DNA of 64,000 nt from Alligator mississippiensis. Lineage: Eukaryota; Chordata; Crocodylia; Alligatoridae. The notes below the pieces were generated by a model, which was given only the letters and a program-made list of their open reading frames with translations, searched no databases and had not been told where the DNA came from. The stretch spans positions 137,731,433 through 137,795,432 of the forward strand of contig NC_081824.1 in the NCBI RefSeq assembly GCF_030867095.1. Reading direction: 5' to 3'. Positions 42,178 through 57,100 of the stretch are shown in pieces. How positions within the stretch are numbered: the stretch's first letter is position 1; each line of letters starts with the position of its first letter. Made by a program: the position numbers and the translations under genes.

Positions 42178-45100
42178 CTGCAATTGAGAAATGTATTAAG
42201 TACAAGCAGCACTATTCAGCCCCATGTCCTTTCCCAAAACAAGCCTGTAGTTCAGTTGCAATATTTGTGTGTATGAGTTGGCAGGATGGCATGCAGGGAA
42301 GCTTTGGAAATTTACAAATACATCAGAAAATAGTCAATAGTTAAAGGTAAAGTGGCATCAGTACACTACTAAAATAACTCTTTTTTTACTAAAATCAACC
42401 TCAACCCCTTTTCTTGTTTTCCTTCACATGGATACTTACCATTTCAGATTTTTGCGTTCTGGATTAACTTGAGCTTCATTGTGAAATGCCCTCAACTTTG
42501 CAACAAGATCTGTGGCATCTTGAGCAGCATTTACTGCTAAAGTATTTGGAATAACTAACAGTGATCTTGCAAATTCTGCAATAGCAAGCTGCTCACGGGA
42601 TCCCTAAAAGAGAAGGAAGAATAGGTAACTGTAGTTGTTTTGATGCACAAAGATTTTTCAAGCCAAATGGTGCATTATAAGCAGGCAGTTGCAGCCATAA
42701 CTTCAGAAGAAAACCAGTTTAAAGTGACTTATTTTCTAGGAAGACAGAAGAGATGCTAGCCCAGAAAAGTTTTTGATCAAAATGAGGTGGAACAAAAGAG
42801 GGAAGAGGAAGGGGAGTACTCAAATTGGAAGACGTTGCCTTGAAAGCTGAATTTTATATTTGCGTATTATAATTATTCCCAATCCGTAAGTGCAACAAAT
42901 CTTACAGAAGCTGAAAGTGAAGATTTGTGCACTAGTAAATCCACTGGCAATCAGTTCTTATCTTCTGTAATGGAACGCAATGTTTTATAAAGCATGCTTA
43001 CCATGCTAGTTGCATAATTTTCAAGATATATTGAAAGTGCTGCCTCTACAGCACCACCACCTGGAACCACAGATTTGGACTCCAATACTCTCTTCACCAC
43101 ACAAAGAGCATCATGTATGGACCGCTCCATTTCGTCACACATGAAGTCATTGGCTCCCCGTAAAATAATTGACGCAGAAGTACGAGCCTTAGTACTGTTG
43201 AGAGAGAAAAAAGTTGCCTACTTCAGAAAAAATCCTTTCAGAGAGATCACTAATGTTCTACTATACAATCACTATAGTTAATTTTTTTAACAAAGATCTA
43301 GCCTTAAATGTTAAACTGTCCACAGACCTCGCAAGAACTGATACAATTTAACAAATCAATGTCCATGCTAATTCCCCTGGACAGTTTAGGAGCTTGTATT
43401 TAGGCTCTAATGCATTTTTTTACTTGCTCACTTAATTAGGAAATTTTACCTACAGTATGAAGGAAAAGACATTTTCCACCAGTGCATACAAAACAAAAAA
43501 CAGTTACCAACAGAAACAAAGCAACAGAGTTTAGAACTGCATTTGTTTCAATCTACTGCTTTCTTTATTCTAGGGCTGCCCAATTTCTGAATGACTGCAT
43601 GTCCACCTTGCCTGCCACAATGCAGAAGCCCCCAAATCATTGTGGGAGCCCACCCCTCAGCACAGCATGGGCTCCTGATGCAATGCAATATGTGACCCTT
43701 CCCTGTTGCATCACAGGGACCCTCCCCCCACCACACCATTCCATGCCATTAGCCCCCTCCACTGCTTTACCCCATGGGTGCCCAATGTGCCATGGGGGCT
43801 ACCTGCATAGTCCTGCTGTGCCACACAGGCCCCTACGCTTGTGGGCACATTGTGGACAGTCCTTTGGTCTCTTTGAACCTTTCAGCTAGGGACAGACAAG
43901 AGAACTGGAGGGGGGAAGGGAAGAGACTCTGGCAGCAGCTGAGTAAAGAGTGGTGGGCCACTGTTTAATCCCTCAGGGGCCTCCTGTGCCCCATGGACAA
44001 TCAGTTGGGCAGCCCTGCTTTATTCAACAGCCAAAATAAACTAGTGGAACTGCTGGTATTATAGCAATGGGTAGCTGTGAAATTGCAAAAGTGAGTAAAT
44101 ATCCTACTTTCTGAAAACTCTTTAGTCCTATGAAACTAAAAACAGGTGTCATATCAAAACATATAGGGATCTACTATATTTACTTGATTTCCACAATGAG
44201 TTATTTTTCCAGCCAAAAGGGGGATGGTGAGGAAGCCATGTCTTATACTCAAGTACTGGCCTGGGGGAGGTGACCACAGTGGCCCTGGGGTCAAAGCTAG
44301 AGCTAAGCTGCTGCCTGCCCTGGGTGAAGTGGCTTTTACAGGGGGGAGACCGTGTAGTGGGGAGGGAGTTTGCACAGAGGAGCCCATGGGGACAAGAGTA
44401 AGTGGGACACCACATAGGAAACTTGCCTCCATCCTACTGCTTACTTTTGGCACCCATGCACCCTCAGCTCAAACCCAGCCAGGCTTGGAGCTGCTGTTGT
44501 GCTTCTACCTGCCCAGGCTGGACCACAGCCACTGCTGCTCTGGAGTCAGATGCTGCTCTGGAGCCAGACAGAAGGTAAGAAGGCTGAGGCATGGGGAAAC
44601 AGGTGGCAGACACAGGCTTGTTTACAAATAATGTGTTTTAAACCAAGTCAATTCTTTAACAATCTTGACTAGCCACTAGTTAATAATTAGAATTAGAATG
44701 TCTGAGAAAGATGTCTAGCCCCAGCAAAAAAGGTGAAACACTGGTGGTTTTCACCACTGATTTTACAGTGGGCTTAGTATACTTTATCCCACGCGTATAA
44801 CTGCTCATACTACTAAGATCGTATGGCAGCAAATAAATGGGAAATTTAGTTTTAGTGGTGCAGCAAAACTAATGTGGCATATCTACTTTTTTTTTTTTAA
44901 GAAACATGCTCTTACTTCTTGACTAATATCAGCTCATCATCACAGATTCTTTCTTGAACTACCTCTTCTGCCTGTCCCAGCATTGATGCCTCAAAGCTTT
45001 CTTCACCTTCCAAGTTAGCCAAGTTTGAACACACAGTTGCTTTTAAAACAAAAAGCAGATGGTGAAATTAGCATATGTAATTCTAGCACCTATCATTATC

Positions 45101-48100
45101 CTGTCAGTCTTCTAGAATAAATATCTATGAAAAAGCAAATATCAGTATGCTAAATAGTATTTCCTAATAAAATGGTAGACTAAGCATTTCTAATCCATCC
45201 GGAGGTATCAAGAAATACCAATTTCCTTGAAGACTACATCATTGCTTCTTAAAATCAATTTGTTTATATTGTTTCTGGGCTTACACTAATACAATTAAAA
45301 AGAAGGGATGTGGAAGTAAGTTTTTATATCTTGACTAATGTCAAAGTTCCTGCAAAATTCTAGGCAGACTTTACTTAAAAGTTCCACAAAAATTGGGATT
45401 GAAGATTTTTATCCTATAAGTTAAATAGTTTCTTCTCTATAGTTGCATGATTTTATTAAAGAAGGTCGGGAATTAAGAAAATATTAAACATGGACTTAAA
45501 AGCAGAGTTTACTCAAGCCACGTTAACAAAAACCGAGTCTGGTTCTTCTAAAAGTGAGGAAACCTTCCCACTACCAGCCATCATGTTTCTTCATTCCACA
45601 TCTTCAGCAGTCATTACCCCATAGAACTTCTTTTCCATTTAGAAGAGATGCTCCCTATCTGGAATCTGCAGAACCCAAACACTTATTTTCAAAAAAACCC
45701 CTAAACTACGACCAAGATCCTGATACATACATACCTCCAGAAGCTTTGGCAATGCGTTTTAGATCCTTTTTCAGAACTCTGCGTACTGCCATAGCACCAG
45801 CATCAACAAAATATTTCAGACACATATCATCAATGCCACCGGTAGTTAGAACAACATTGGCACCTGCAGCTAGAATCTTCTGAATCCTCTCTTTAGTGAT
45901 ATCTGACTCTCTGCAAAAGGTAACACAAACAAGTGTTTATAACCTAAAATTATAAAAATGGCCTTCAAAATCTTAAACTGTAACCATGCCTTTTTTTATC
46001 CCACATTTGGAACAGTTAAAACTGATGCACAGCACAGATCTTCAGATATCACATTAATGTAGAGCCACTTGAAATTACCTGTTAATATTTAGCTTCCTAA
46101 TTCAATACTGTAACAGTGAACTAGATTTAGATTATTCAAACATACTCCAATGATTCCACACGGCCCCCCAAAGACATATATACTGTTTAGAAAAGGAAAG
46201 ATGAAGCAAAAACCAAAACGAAAAGATTTTTCCAGTCTTTCCCAATGCAGCATAAGGTCACCATGGCTGAACACTCCTAGGAGCATTCAAAGGTTGTTAC
46301 CAGTTCAGCAGCAGCTGTCACAAAGTTAATACTTTAGCTTTGGAGCTGCTAAGAAGGTGAGTGAAGCTGAGCCTGCTTGTGGTGTCCAAGAACCCCAAGC
46401 ATGAAAATTTGCTTCTTTGCTTAAAACATGCACCTCAATTTTGGATGGCTAATTTTTGGGTAAAAGGTGCATGTGGTATGAAATACAGTACTTTCCACTG
46501 TTATATTAAGAAGCCATAGCTACTTATGGCAATTAATTTGTTGCCTATCAGATAAGCTCAGGACATCAAACCATCCAGAAACCCACCAGAATTAAAAATA
46601 CTAAAATGATACATGGAAAAAAACTGGCACACCTCTGTCTGATCTGGTCTAGTTTCTCAGGATCTGTAATAACGACTTGAACACCAAGCTTCATTTTTGT
46701 TTTCTGCAGACTGAAGTCCAGGCAAGCAATCTTTGCATTAACCATTCTCTTAGTCATACCTATGTGAAAAAATGGGGTTTCACTAAATTTAATTATTTAA
46801 TTAAAACTGTTCAATGAATATAGCACCAGTTATATTATCTTATTTATAAATTTAATCAGTTACCTCTAAAGCTATTTCTGTTCCTTAAGTTTTAATGTGC
46901 TGGAAGGGCATTACTATATTTTCTTATACACAACATGCAACTTTCCCCTCAAAAATCAACCCCCCAAATTTGATGTACATGTCTTAATCAGGGTAGCTGT
47001 TGTCTTTGCTGGAGAAGAAGGAAGTGTGGAGATATTGTGCATGCCATACAGCTGTCAGGATGGCAGAGTCCTGTGTTAACTTTCTCACAGCCATAGGTAT
47101 TTTGCTGAGCACTGTACTTGCTGCTTCAGGCACAAACTGAGCTGTTGCAGTATCCTGATGAGGTTTGTGATGTGGAAACAGCACTGTGGTTTTTTACTGT
47201 AAGTAGTTCTTTACTTAAGACCCTGTAAACACTGCCCTTTTGAGGGTCTGGGGCCTAACCTGGTGACAGATTAGATCCTAGGGAACACAGAGTATCCAAG
47301 AAGTGTGATATCCCTGGAGAGTGTCTGCTACACAAGGAAGTTCCTGTTGCCTCACACACAACTCCTCCTGGGATGTCATACTTTCTAGACACTTTTATGT
47401 TCTTAGGAAAACTTACTCTATGCCACAGTCAAACATGAATCTGGAAAAAAATTCTCTATGTTCTGCCTTTTAAAAACAAGGTTTGTGTTTTATTTGGGGA
47501 TATATTGTGTACAAGAAAATAGGGTACGTTAAACTAAGTGAAATAAAGTAACAACATAAAGCAGGGGTGGGCAAAATGTGGCCTGCAGGCTGGGTGTGGC
47601 CTGCCAGGCCATTCTATCCAGCCCACAGGGCCCCTAAAAAATTTAGAAAATTAATATTTATCTGCCCCCGGCTGCTTTTCATGCAGCCCTCGATGGCTTG
47701 CCAAAACTCAGTAAGCGACCCTCTGCCCGAAATAACTGCCTGCCCCTGACATAAAGAGTAGTAAAATATCTTTCTATACCCAAGCATAATCTTAGTTGCT
47801 TTCTTAGGAAGCACCTTTACATGCTTCTCAATCAATATTAAGTGACATTATTGCTAAAAATAATTAAATGGAACCACTGAATTCCAGCATAATTGAAGTG
47901 TTGCTCTATAGAGATCTACTGCTAAATTCTCAGTAAAAGAAAAATGTTGATAGACTTAGCTTTTACATCCAAGTAACATAATTCCAGGGATCTTTAATTT
48001 TTTTTTTTTTTTTTTTTAAACAAACACATTTGAGACCTTCCACTGCAGACAGCAATCCCTGGGTGTTACCCAAGGCATTCCACTCTGCCTTTCTAGCCTA

Positions 48101-51100
48101 TTTGCTACTCCCTCACTGAAGCTTCTGAACAACTGAAAAGAGGCATCAGGAAACATCATGGTAACTATCATATTGAAGTCTGTCCAAACTCCTTCTGAGC
48201 AAGAGACATGTAAAGAGAAAAAAATGAATATTTAAAACTTAGAGGTCTTGGGTATAAACAAGGAGTTATTTCTCAGACATGACTTCAGGACTCAATATTC
48301 ATATCAATTGCAATTTTCTTTGACAAACTTCACAGATGATTGTGAGTTTCAGGGCAAAGTCTGAACTTGAGGTACCTACTTTTTTTCTAGAGATAGATAT
48401 TTAACCATTTCTAACTACCTAACTTCAACTACTAGACTCATGTTATAAAATTTTAGAAAAGCCTCCTCTCCTGGAGGACCAGGAGTAAGATTTAGGCACA
48501 GGAAAAATTGTATGTGGAGTTAAGTCCCTAGAATTTAAGAAAAATCCAACTATGTCAAAAATCAAATGCTGCTGCCCTTCAGTGTATGATAAAATAAGTC
48601 TTTCTGCTCAAGATCAACAATTTAACAAAATACCCAGATATTCTTGTGGAACTCTTATCCTACTTTATTGGTGGGGGGGAAAAGAACCTCAGCATGGTGT
48701 ATGTTAACAATTTTTTCCATTTACATTTAAATGGAATTTAATTTCATTTAATTTTAACGCTGACTTGTTTTAGGATTAATTTTATGTTGAAATGACTAAC
48801 ACTTCATTTCCCAGCTTACTGCATCAACAGAAACATCACCACACAGCAATATTCGTAAGCACACATTAATTTAGTGAGGGCAATAACTAATCTATTAAAA
48901 AAAATATCTTACCCTGAGAACCCACCACACAATTCAGTGCATAACCATTCACAAGAATACTCTCTTTCTGGCTGCGGCCATGTGCCTTCAGAACATTAAT
49001 GGAGTTGATTGGATATCGGGCCTGACCCTTTTGGTCTGTGTATTTAACTGCACTTGCAGCATCCACCGCCATGTTAGCAAAGAAGTCACCATCTCTAAAA
49101 TAATACTGTTAAGGCCAAAATTAATTATAAAAGACAACCAACACTGTACAAATTAACTTGGAACTCAGCATAGCATTTGTGTGTGTAGCACTGATGTGAG
49201 GCAAGTAGTCTTCCACCACAGTAAAGTGGTGATTATGGCAAAGGGACAGCTTTAAGTGACCTACAATTAATACCACGCTTTCTTCCTTTACCTCCATGAA
49301 AGAGCAAGGCTTAATGCAATCAGAATTTGTTACGTGAAATATGGAGATTTATAATCTTGTGTACGTTCACCTATTTTTTCTTCTTTGAAACATTTCCCTC
49401 AAATACAAAATGTAAATATATTGGCTAACATAAAGACAGGAGTATGAGAGAAGGAATGTACTTCAGAGCAGCAACAAACCTGGGTAAGACACAAGAAGGT
49501 TAAACAAAAGAAAGACATGTTTGTTAAATGAAAAGCACAGAGCGTGTTTTAATCTTTAAACTAAGAAAGGAGACAAACCAACCACGGCTTTATTTTTTAA
49601 ATAAATACTTATTTTTAAAGTACTAAATTAGTAACAAACAAATGAAAAAACAAAAAATGAAACAAAAACAAACCCAAAACAAAGGTTACACCACACACTA
49701 TCCTTATTTTCTACAGCTGAGAAAGGAGAATGAAAAATATAGGATTTAGATTAGAATAGCTCCTTCAAATCTCTTATGGCAGCTGTGAAGTCACTTTCTG
49801 CCACAAGAAATAACTAAAATCTCATCTTAAGTAGGCTAATAATTGCAACATTTTGTTAAAATGTTACACTGTGAAAACTAGGGGTTTCCCCAAATCTTTT
49901 TAGACCACATTTACCATCAGATAGTTTTGTACAATCAGGCATACCCAGTTATTACTGTTCATGTGCCCATGAATAAGGGGAAAATGAGATTTACTGTACT
50001 TCTGTTCTATGGTAATTACACTCCTGCCCACTCTTAACCCACAATATGAGCTAAACTGCAGGAGCATGGCCAAAGGAAAGTTATCTCAGTTTATTTTTAC
50101 TGTGGGGTAGAAGTGGGCAAATGAATAATTACTGTAAAACAGTAAAGCCCCACCCCCTGAACTGCAAGCACAAATTGTCCATGTTTCTGCAATAAGTAAA
50201 AGCTAAACCAAGACAATTAAGCCCTCTTCCATTCAGGCATAGGTTGCCCAAGTTAGCCTTCAGCAGAGTATGGAAGGGCACGGGGATACTTACACACAGC
50301 AGCTGAGAAGTAGTAAAGGGCATACAGGGCAATTACAGGAGAATGATAGATTACAAGATATTTGAGCTTTCCCCCACTTCTTTGTTTGAAATGAAGTGAA
50401 TGTTACTTTCCTGCTACCACAAAGGATACATTCCTATGATTTTGGAGGACATTGATGTTTTAGCTGAATTAATAAGACAATCTCTGCCCAGTTCATCTGT
50501 ATTAATAATAAGATTTTCATTGATGTAGCGAACAGCTTCCCTGTTGAATAAAAAACAAAGAAAAATTTGTTCCCTCTGGAAACAGTTCCATATCTATGAC
50601 AACCCCTTTCCCCAGCTCCTCCTTCCATAAACATTTAGTTCATTTTATTGATGAAATTCTGGTTTTCTCCACATGAAACAGCAAGCATTTCCTGCTGTCA
50701 GGACATACTTAATACTGTGGTAGAACAAAATAGAACAAAATTGACAAAACATCCCCAAGCCTTAACAAATAAGCACCATAAGAAAAGAATCTGCACTGTT
50801 GACAAATATACATGTAAATGAGATAATGCATTCACTATATATTATGCTTTCCTAGAACTGGAATACATTGTTATTCCATTGAGTCAGACTTACTTGCAAG
50901 CAAGTCGATATCCACCAATAATGGAAGTAGGATGAATTTTCTGTTTGACTAATTCATCTGCGTTCTTCAGAAGTTCTGCGGCAATAATTACCTGTTTGTG
51001 AAAACAAAACAAACATCAGGCAAATCAAATCCTCTGTGCCAAAAGCATAAACTTTTCCAGGTGGAAAAATGAGTGACATTTACATAGCAGTTCTTGTTTC

Positions 51101-54100
51101 CACGAAGGGATAAATAATGGCTAGAAATAGATGCCCATCATTTAAAATCAGGGGTGCTTAACCTCTGGTCACTGGGCCATATCTGGCCTGTGGCACCTTG
51201 TCATCTGGACCACAGGGCCCCTCAAGGGTTTAGAAATTTGGCAGTGGGGGAAATGATGGCACCCCCCCGCCCCCCATCAAATCTCCAGACACATGGGGAA
51301 CCTTATCCAATCCCAACATGTAGGGCTGAACTGTGGCTGTGCTAGGCCCCAGGGCCCGATCCTAGTGTGGGGGGCCATTACCACTAGTTTGCAGGGGAGC
51401 AGGTAAATAAGTTCAGCAGACAGCTAAGCAGGGATAAACAGAGGAAGACAACCCATGTAACTTGTATTTATATCATTTTATCTCCAATTTTTTCAGAGAC
51501 AATTCTCTACTACATTGGGGGAAGTTCACATGGTTTACAGGTTAATCTCCGCTATTTTTTTTTTGTTTTGTTATGCTAGTGCAATGGTAACTACAGGATC
51601 TGGAATGATACCTTTCTACCAAAGAACATTTCATCCACAAGATATTTTCAAGCTTCATGCAGGAAAAGAAATAGCAATTTGCAAGTTGCAGGTAATGAAT
51701 AAAGAACGATTTTTCCTGAGAATGCAAGCTTAACACGTGCTTAACAACATCAATGCTAATATTGTGCTCCTGTCTGCTGTTATTCTTGTTCTGCATATTG
51801 CTGATGGTTTGTATTGTGGAAAAACACAGATCTTAGCTCCATTCCATACTGTCAAATAGCATAGACAACCCTCACTGCAACAGGATTTATAAGTATGCAA
51901 AACACAGGTATTCTAAAAGTCAGCATTGTCTGATTAAATGGCTATCTGCAGATGAGGCTTTCTACATACCACAGAGGTGGTCCCATCCCCAACTTCTTTA
52001 TCTTGCAGTTCTGCCAGCTCACACAGGACTTTTGCAGCAGGATGCTCCACCTCCAACAACTTCAGAATAGTTGCACCATCATTAGTTATGGTTACATCCT
52101 AGTTTTCAGAAAACAAGAAAACCAGAAAAACCATTACACATTTTTAAATTTTATGAAACTAAAATATGGCTCTCTTAATGAAAGTAACAGATACAGAACG
52201 ATCCCACGTGTAATTTTTTTATTTATTTTTTTTTACCTTTTACCCTTACATTTTACCTTGTCTTTATTTCACATGCACATGTGCAGTCCCAACAAATCAT
52301 AAGCTTGTAGGACTAAGTTACTAACATAAGGCACTACCACACAAGAACACACATGTACTTTTATATGCTGAAATCATTTGTGTGAATAAGAACTATGAAA
52401 AGCTTAAGTGAACCTTTAATCCCTCTGCATAGGTTAATAAAAGCCAATCATTTATGAGTATCAATTTAAGATGATGATTTTTAAGTGACATGCTACATGT
52501 AAAAGTCAAAGGAAGGTAGTTTTATAACACAACTACACAACAAGAAAACTGAAATTATTTGCTCAATTAATCTAGATATTTGAAAGAGATTCACACTGCT
52601 AATTGGAATCATCACTTGCTGTTTTATTTTATTCACAACCCAAACTAAAAAGGATACAGTGGTTTATAGACACAAACTGAATGCCCAGAATCTAGTTTAA
52701 ATAAATGTTACATAAATTCCGCTGACAAAGCTATACTGTCTCAGCTGGTAGGCAAAGCTAAGCCAGAAGGCCTCTTTGTCGACACAGCTCTCCTAGCAAA
52801 ACTCTGTTTCTCTTGGCAAATACACTCTTAAGGAAGCCGGTGGCATAACCCTGGCAGCAGAGAAACTCCTTCTACTGGTGCAGGTTGCTTAGAGGATTCT
52901 GCCACAGTAGCTATAGCAACGACAGCCCCAGAATGTAAACTAGGACTGCCCAAATGGCAACTGTGATGGGTTAATTAGCAACCCCTGGGCTCCACTCCCC
53001 CATCACTCCCTTGGCTGCTGATGCCAGGGTCTCTGAACTTCCCACTGTCTGGCCCTGGGGGGCAGGGTGACCCACATGCCCCTGCAATGCAACCCAGGGG
53101 GGAGAGCTTACACAACACCCCCCTTTCCTGCACAGCTGGGGCAGGAGGAACTACAGCATATAGCCCAAGGGAGGTATAGCCCCTGGGTATACAATTAATA
53201 AACCCACACTCTTAGCAATACTAAACAAATAATGTAATTTATTTGTTATTCAAAGTTTTTTTGCAAAATGTTCTGCCATTTCATATAGGAAAAAGATATT
53301 TGCAATCTTTTCCTTCAGACTCTGGCACTTTTTTCTTTATCCCATAAGCATAGCCACTTAATCTGTAAATCGAGGAAGTGGTAGTCAAATGGGAAGCACA
53401 CAAAACCTGACCTTTCCTTCGGAATCTGAGGTAGGCAGAGCCCACGTTTTGATTTGTTAAAGGATGCGTCTGATTCACATCATTGATTAAAAGTTAGCTG
53501 TCACTTCTAATCAAAGCTATTATTTAAAAAGTAGCAAACTGCCTGTCATGGATGACAGGGGGAAGGAAGGGGAGGACATGGGCGGGGATGGAGTGCTGCC
53601 ACCCAGTACCCCAGTGCCACTGCTCCACCTCCAGCCCTGTGGGCCCCCCCCCCCACTCCTCTCTGTCCGTGAGGAGGGGGAGGGGCGTGGCCACCCTTTG
53701 GATGTGGTGGTGAGACGGGAGCGGGGGTGAGGCCGGAGGGGGGGGGGGGGGGGCGAGGCCAGCGCTGCGCCACCAGCACCCCACACCGCCACTGCCTTCA
53801 AGAAGCAGGGCCAGGGGGTGGGGGGCAGAAGCTAGGCCAGCACTGCTGGCCTCGCCCCTCTGGCTCCGGCCCCTCAGTCCCTGCTATCATGGTGTCAGGG
53901 CTGCACTCTGCCCTGCCCTGTGTGTTTGTCTGTGCAGAGCACTGATTGGCTGCCATTACAACCAATCAAAGTGCAAATAAACAGTTATGGACAGACAGAC
54001 TAAGACTTTTATTATATTAGAGTAAAAAATGAATGCTCTTCCATAGTCATACTGAAGAGGTCAAGTTGCTAAATGCATAAAGACCATGAACAACATTTTA

Positions 54101-57100
54101 CACAGGAACAGACTGAACAGGTCCCTACTAGATAGCATGAATTTGAGAGAAAGCAAGCAGAGACCTTTTCATTACAGTTTAAGACAGAGACGTATGTCTA
54201 CTTACGCCAATATCATCCACTAACATTTTATCCAAACCAACTGGCCCAAGGGAACTCTTCACAATGTTAGCAATGGTAGCTGCAGCTGTAACTGTAAAAA
54301 ACAGAACAGCAAGTAATTAGGTAACTCTTCACAAATAGCCAATTCTAAAGCCCACATTCCTGTAAGTATAGTCCCCGTTTTAAAAGTCTGGAATATAAAT
54401 AATTTTTGTCTACTTTTGGCACATGTGCTTTTTCAGGGCCTATTTGACTGGGGAAATGAAAATGACTGGGGTGACAATATAAGGATCCACGACAAATCCA
54501 TTTGCACAATTTGAATGGACACCACGAAGACACCTCGTTTGGCTTCAGGACTAAGCGTTGTTTTTGCCTAATACAGTTAATCAACCCACAACTGTAAATG
54601 TACTAAATGCATGTAATTTACTTATTATTCAAAGTCTTATTGTATAATGTTCTGCTCTCTCATATAGGAAAGAGATATTAACTATCTTTTCCTTCAGACT
54701 CTGGCACTTTTTTTTCTATCCCATAAGCATAGCCACTTAATCTGTAAATCGAGGAAGTGGCAGTCAAATGGGAAGTGTTCAAATCTGATCTTTCCTTTAG
54801 AATTCTAAAAGTACTAAACCCCTTCCTATTTTTTTGTAATCAGTGCATACAAAGAGCTGTTCTTGCTACTGGTATTTACCTGACGGTACCAAATTTCTTA
54901 TTAATGTGAATTCACTTTATTTAATAGTGAATGTGGCAGACAGGTTACCTTCAGGGAGAGATCCAGCTCAGGGGCGGGCAATTATTTTGGGTGGAGGGCC
55001 GCTTACCCAGTTTTGGCAAGCTGTCCAGGGCCACATGGGTAGCTCCACCCCTTGGCAGGTGCCCCGCCCCTTTATAGGTGCCCTGCCCCCTGATCACCAT
55101 CTTGGGACCAATGTCCCAATATCTTGGGACCAATGTTTCAGGGTCATGCAGGGGTCTGTGGAGCCAGGCTGGCCTGCACGAGCAGGGAGAGAAGGGAGCC
55201 CTGCTCTGGGCCCTGCTGGTGCTGGCCCCAGGACACCAATGTGGGCCCTGTGTTCCCACTGGCTCCCATGCCCACTCACTCTCAGTGCCCCCTGAGCCCT
55301 ACGGTACAAGCAGGGGGCAGCATGCAACCCCGACCCCGCGCTTGTCGGCAGGAAATGAGCTGGTGCTGAGCACAGGGAAAAGCAGCCCCTCCCCCACCCT
55401 GTGGCCCACGCTCCCTGCTGCAGCTGCTCACAGCCTGCTGGGCAGCCCAGAGGCAGTGGAGGTAGCCTCAATGCAACCTACTGTGGTGTGAGCTCTGGGC
55501 GGGCAGCAGCAGCAAACACTGCCCAGCATGGCAAGCAGGGGAGCTGCAGCTGCTGCCACCGTGGCAAAGCCCCAACGGACAAGCCCAGAGCCAGCATGGG
55601 GCCTGGGCTGGCAGCGGGGGCGGGTTACAAGCTGGTACTGAGCATGGGGAAAAGCAGCCCCTCCCCTGCCCCGTGTCTGCTCAGGACAGCCCTGCGCAAG
55701 CTGCAAGTGGCTGCAGCAGGGAGCACAGGCCATGGGGCAGGGCCACTCTCCCCCCCCCCCACTCAGCACCAGCTCATGCCCCCCACCCACCTTTTCTTAC
55801 CCAAGCTTCCTGTGCTGGAGGAGCCACCTGGTCCCAGGCCAGAAGCCCCCGCTGAGGCCGGGCAGGCCCTGCTGTTGCAGGAGCCTGCCAGGGCTTCCTC
55901 TGGGTCCTACTGTTCCTGGCTCCTGTCATTTTTGACAGGAACCAAGGACAGATAAATATTAATTTTCTAAATTTTTAGGGGCCCTGCGGGCTGGGTAGAT
56001 GGCCTAGCGGGCCGGATCTGGCACATGGGCCGTATTTTGCCCACCCCGATCTAGGGGCGCTACAAGAACACTAGTGGAAACTGAGTCATCAAGAAATAAA
56101 TCTTGAATGACTTTTCTCCATCTCCTGTTTCTAATCTCAGTTTTTACTTCAAGAAGAAATCCCATTTCAGTGCATTTGTGCACAGCTCTGGTAACAACTT
56201 GTTTCAAATATGGAATTCAAGGAAAAGTTTTCCCCCATTCAACATGGGGGCGGGGAAAAAAGCCCTTGTCTTGGGTTCAAGTAGGAGGCAAGGGTGAGGG
56301 GTAGGTGGCTGCTCCGACTTCAACCCAGGTGTGGGGTCAGAATGCTTCCCCCAGCAGCCCCTGCGCCCCAGCCATTTATCTTCTGCTGCGGCTCCAGGCT
56401 CAATCTGGCCTGGAGCACGTGGGGGCTCCAGCCTCCACCCAGCCAGGCAGTGGCCATTGTGGCAGGGGTTCAAGACAGGGCTAGAGCTGCTCCCTGGGTA
56501 GCCAGAAAGGCTGGCAGAGGGATGGGTGGGACCAGGGGGTGCAGGTACACGTGGGAGGGGGAACAAATAAGGGGGAGGGGGAACATGGAGGCACCGGGGG
56601 TAGATGTTAGGCCTTTTGAGCCCCCTGTGACCTGGTCGCAGTGGGAGAGGGTGGTGAATTCAACACGCCCCCTGATAATTCAATTCTATTTATGGAAGAG
56701 AAATAACTGCCCATCCCGAACAGCTCCATGCACGGGCCTGGCCAAAGCCTGCCCCACTAGCATCACTAGCTGTACGGTAATTATTGTATTTACTTCAAGT
56801 TCAACCCCTGCAAAATTAACAATAGTAAAAGCGCTCAAAACCTACAATTGTTTTTGAGGCAGCTCATACACGCAGCATATGCAAACCCCAATTCACACTC
56901 AGGGAGCCTCAATTGCCTTTCGGGCCGGCCGTGGGTGCTTCCTTATCACTCCTTGCCTCAAAATGAAGAAACGCTTCCACTTGGATGACCCAGGTCTTGC
57001 TCAGGAGCGACTCCCAATGAGCAATATCGAGTAAATGAGACAACCACCTCCTCCTTGCATGTTGACTTGTATATTGCCCAGTGTACAATATTTTTTTCAG

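Noticed and set aside
53520-53801. Overlapping Pro/Ser-rich minus-strand frames
   Set aside because: Three frames open at once over a G-run-rich region; no coding character.
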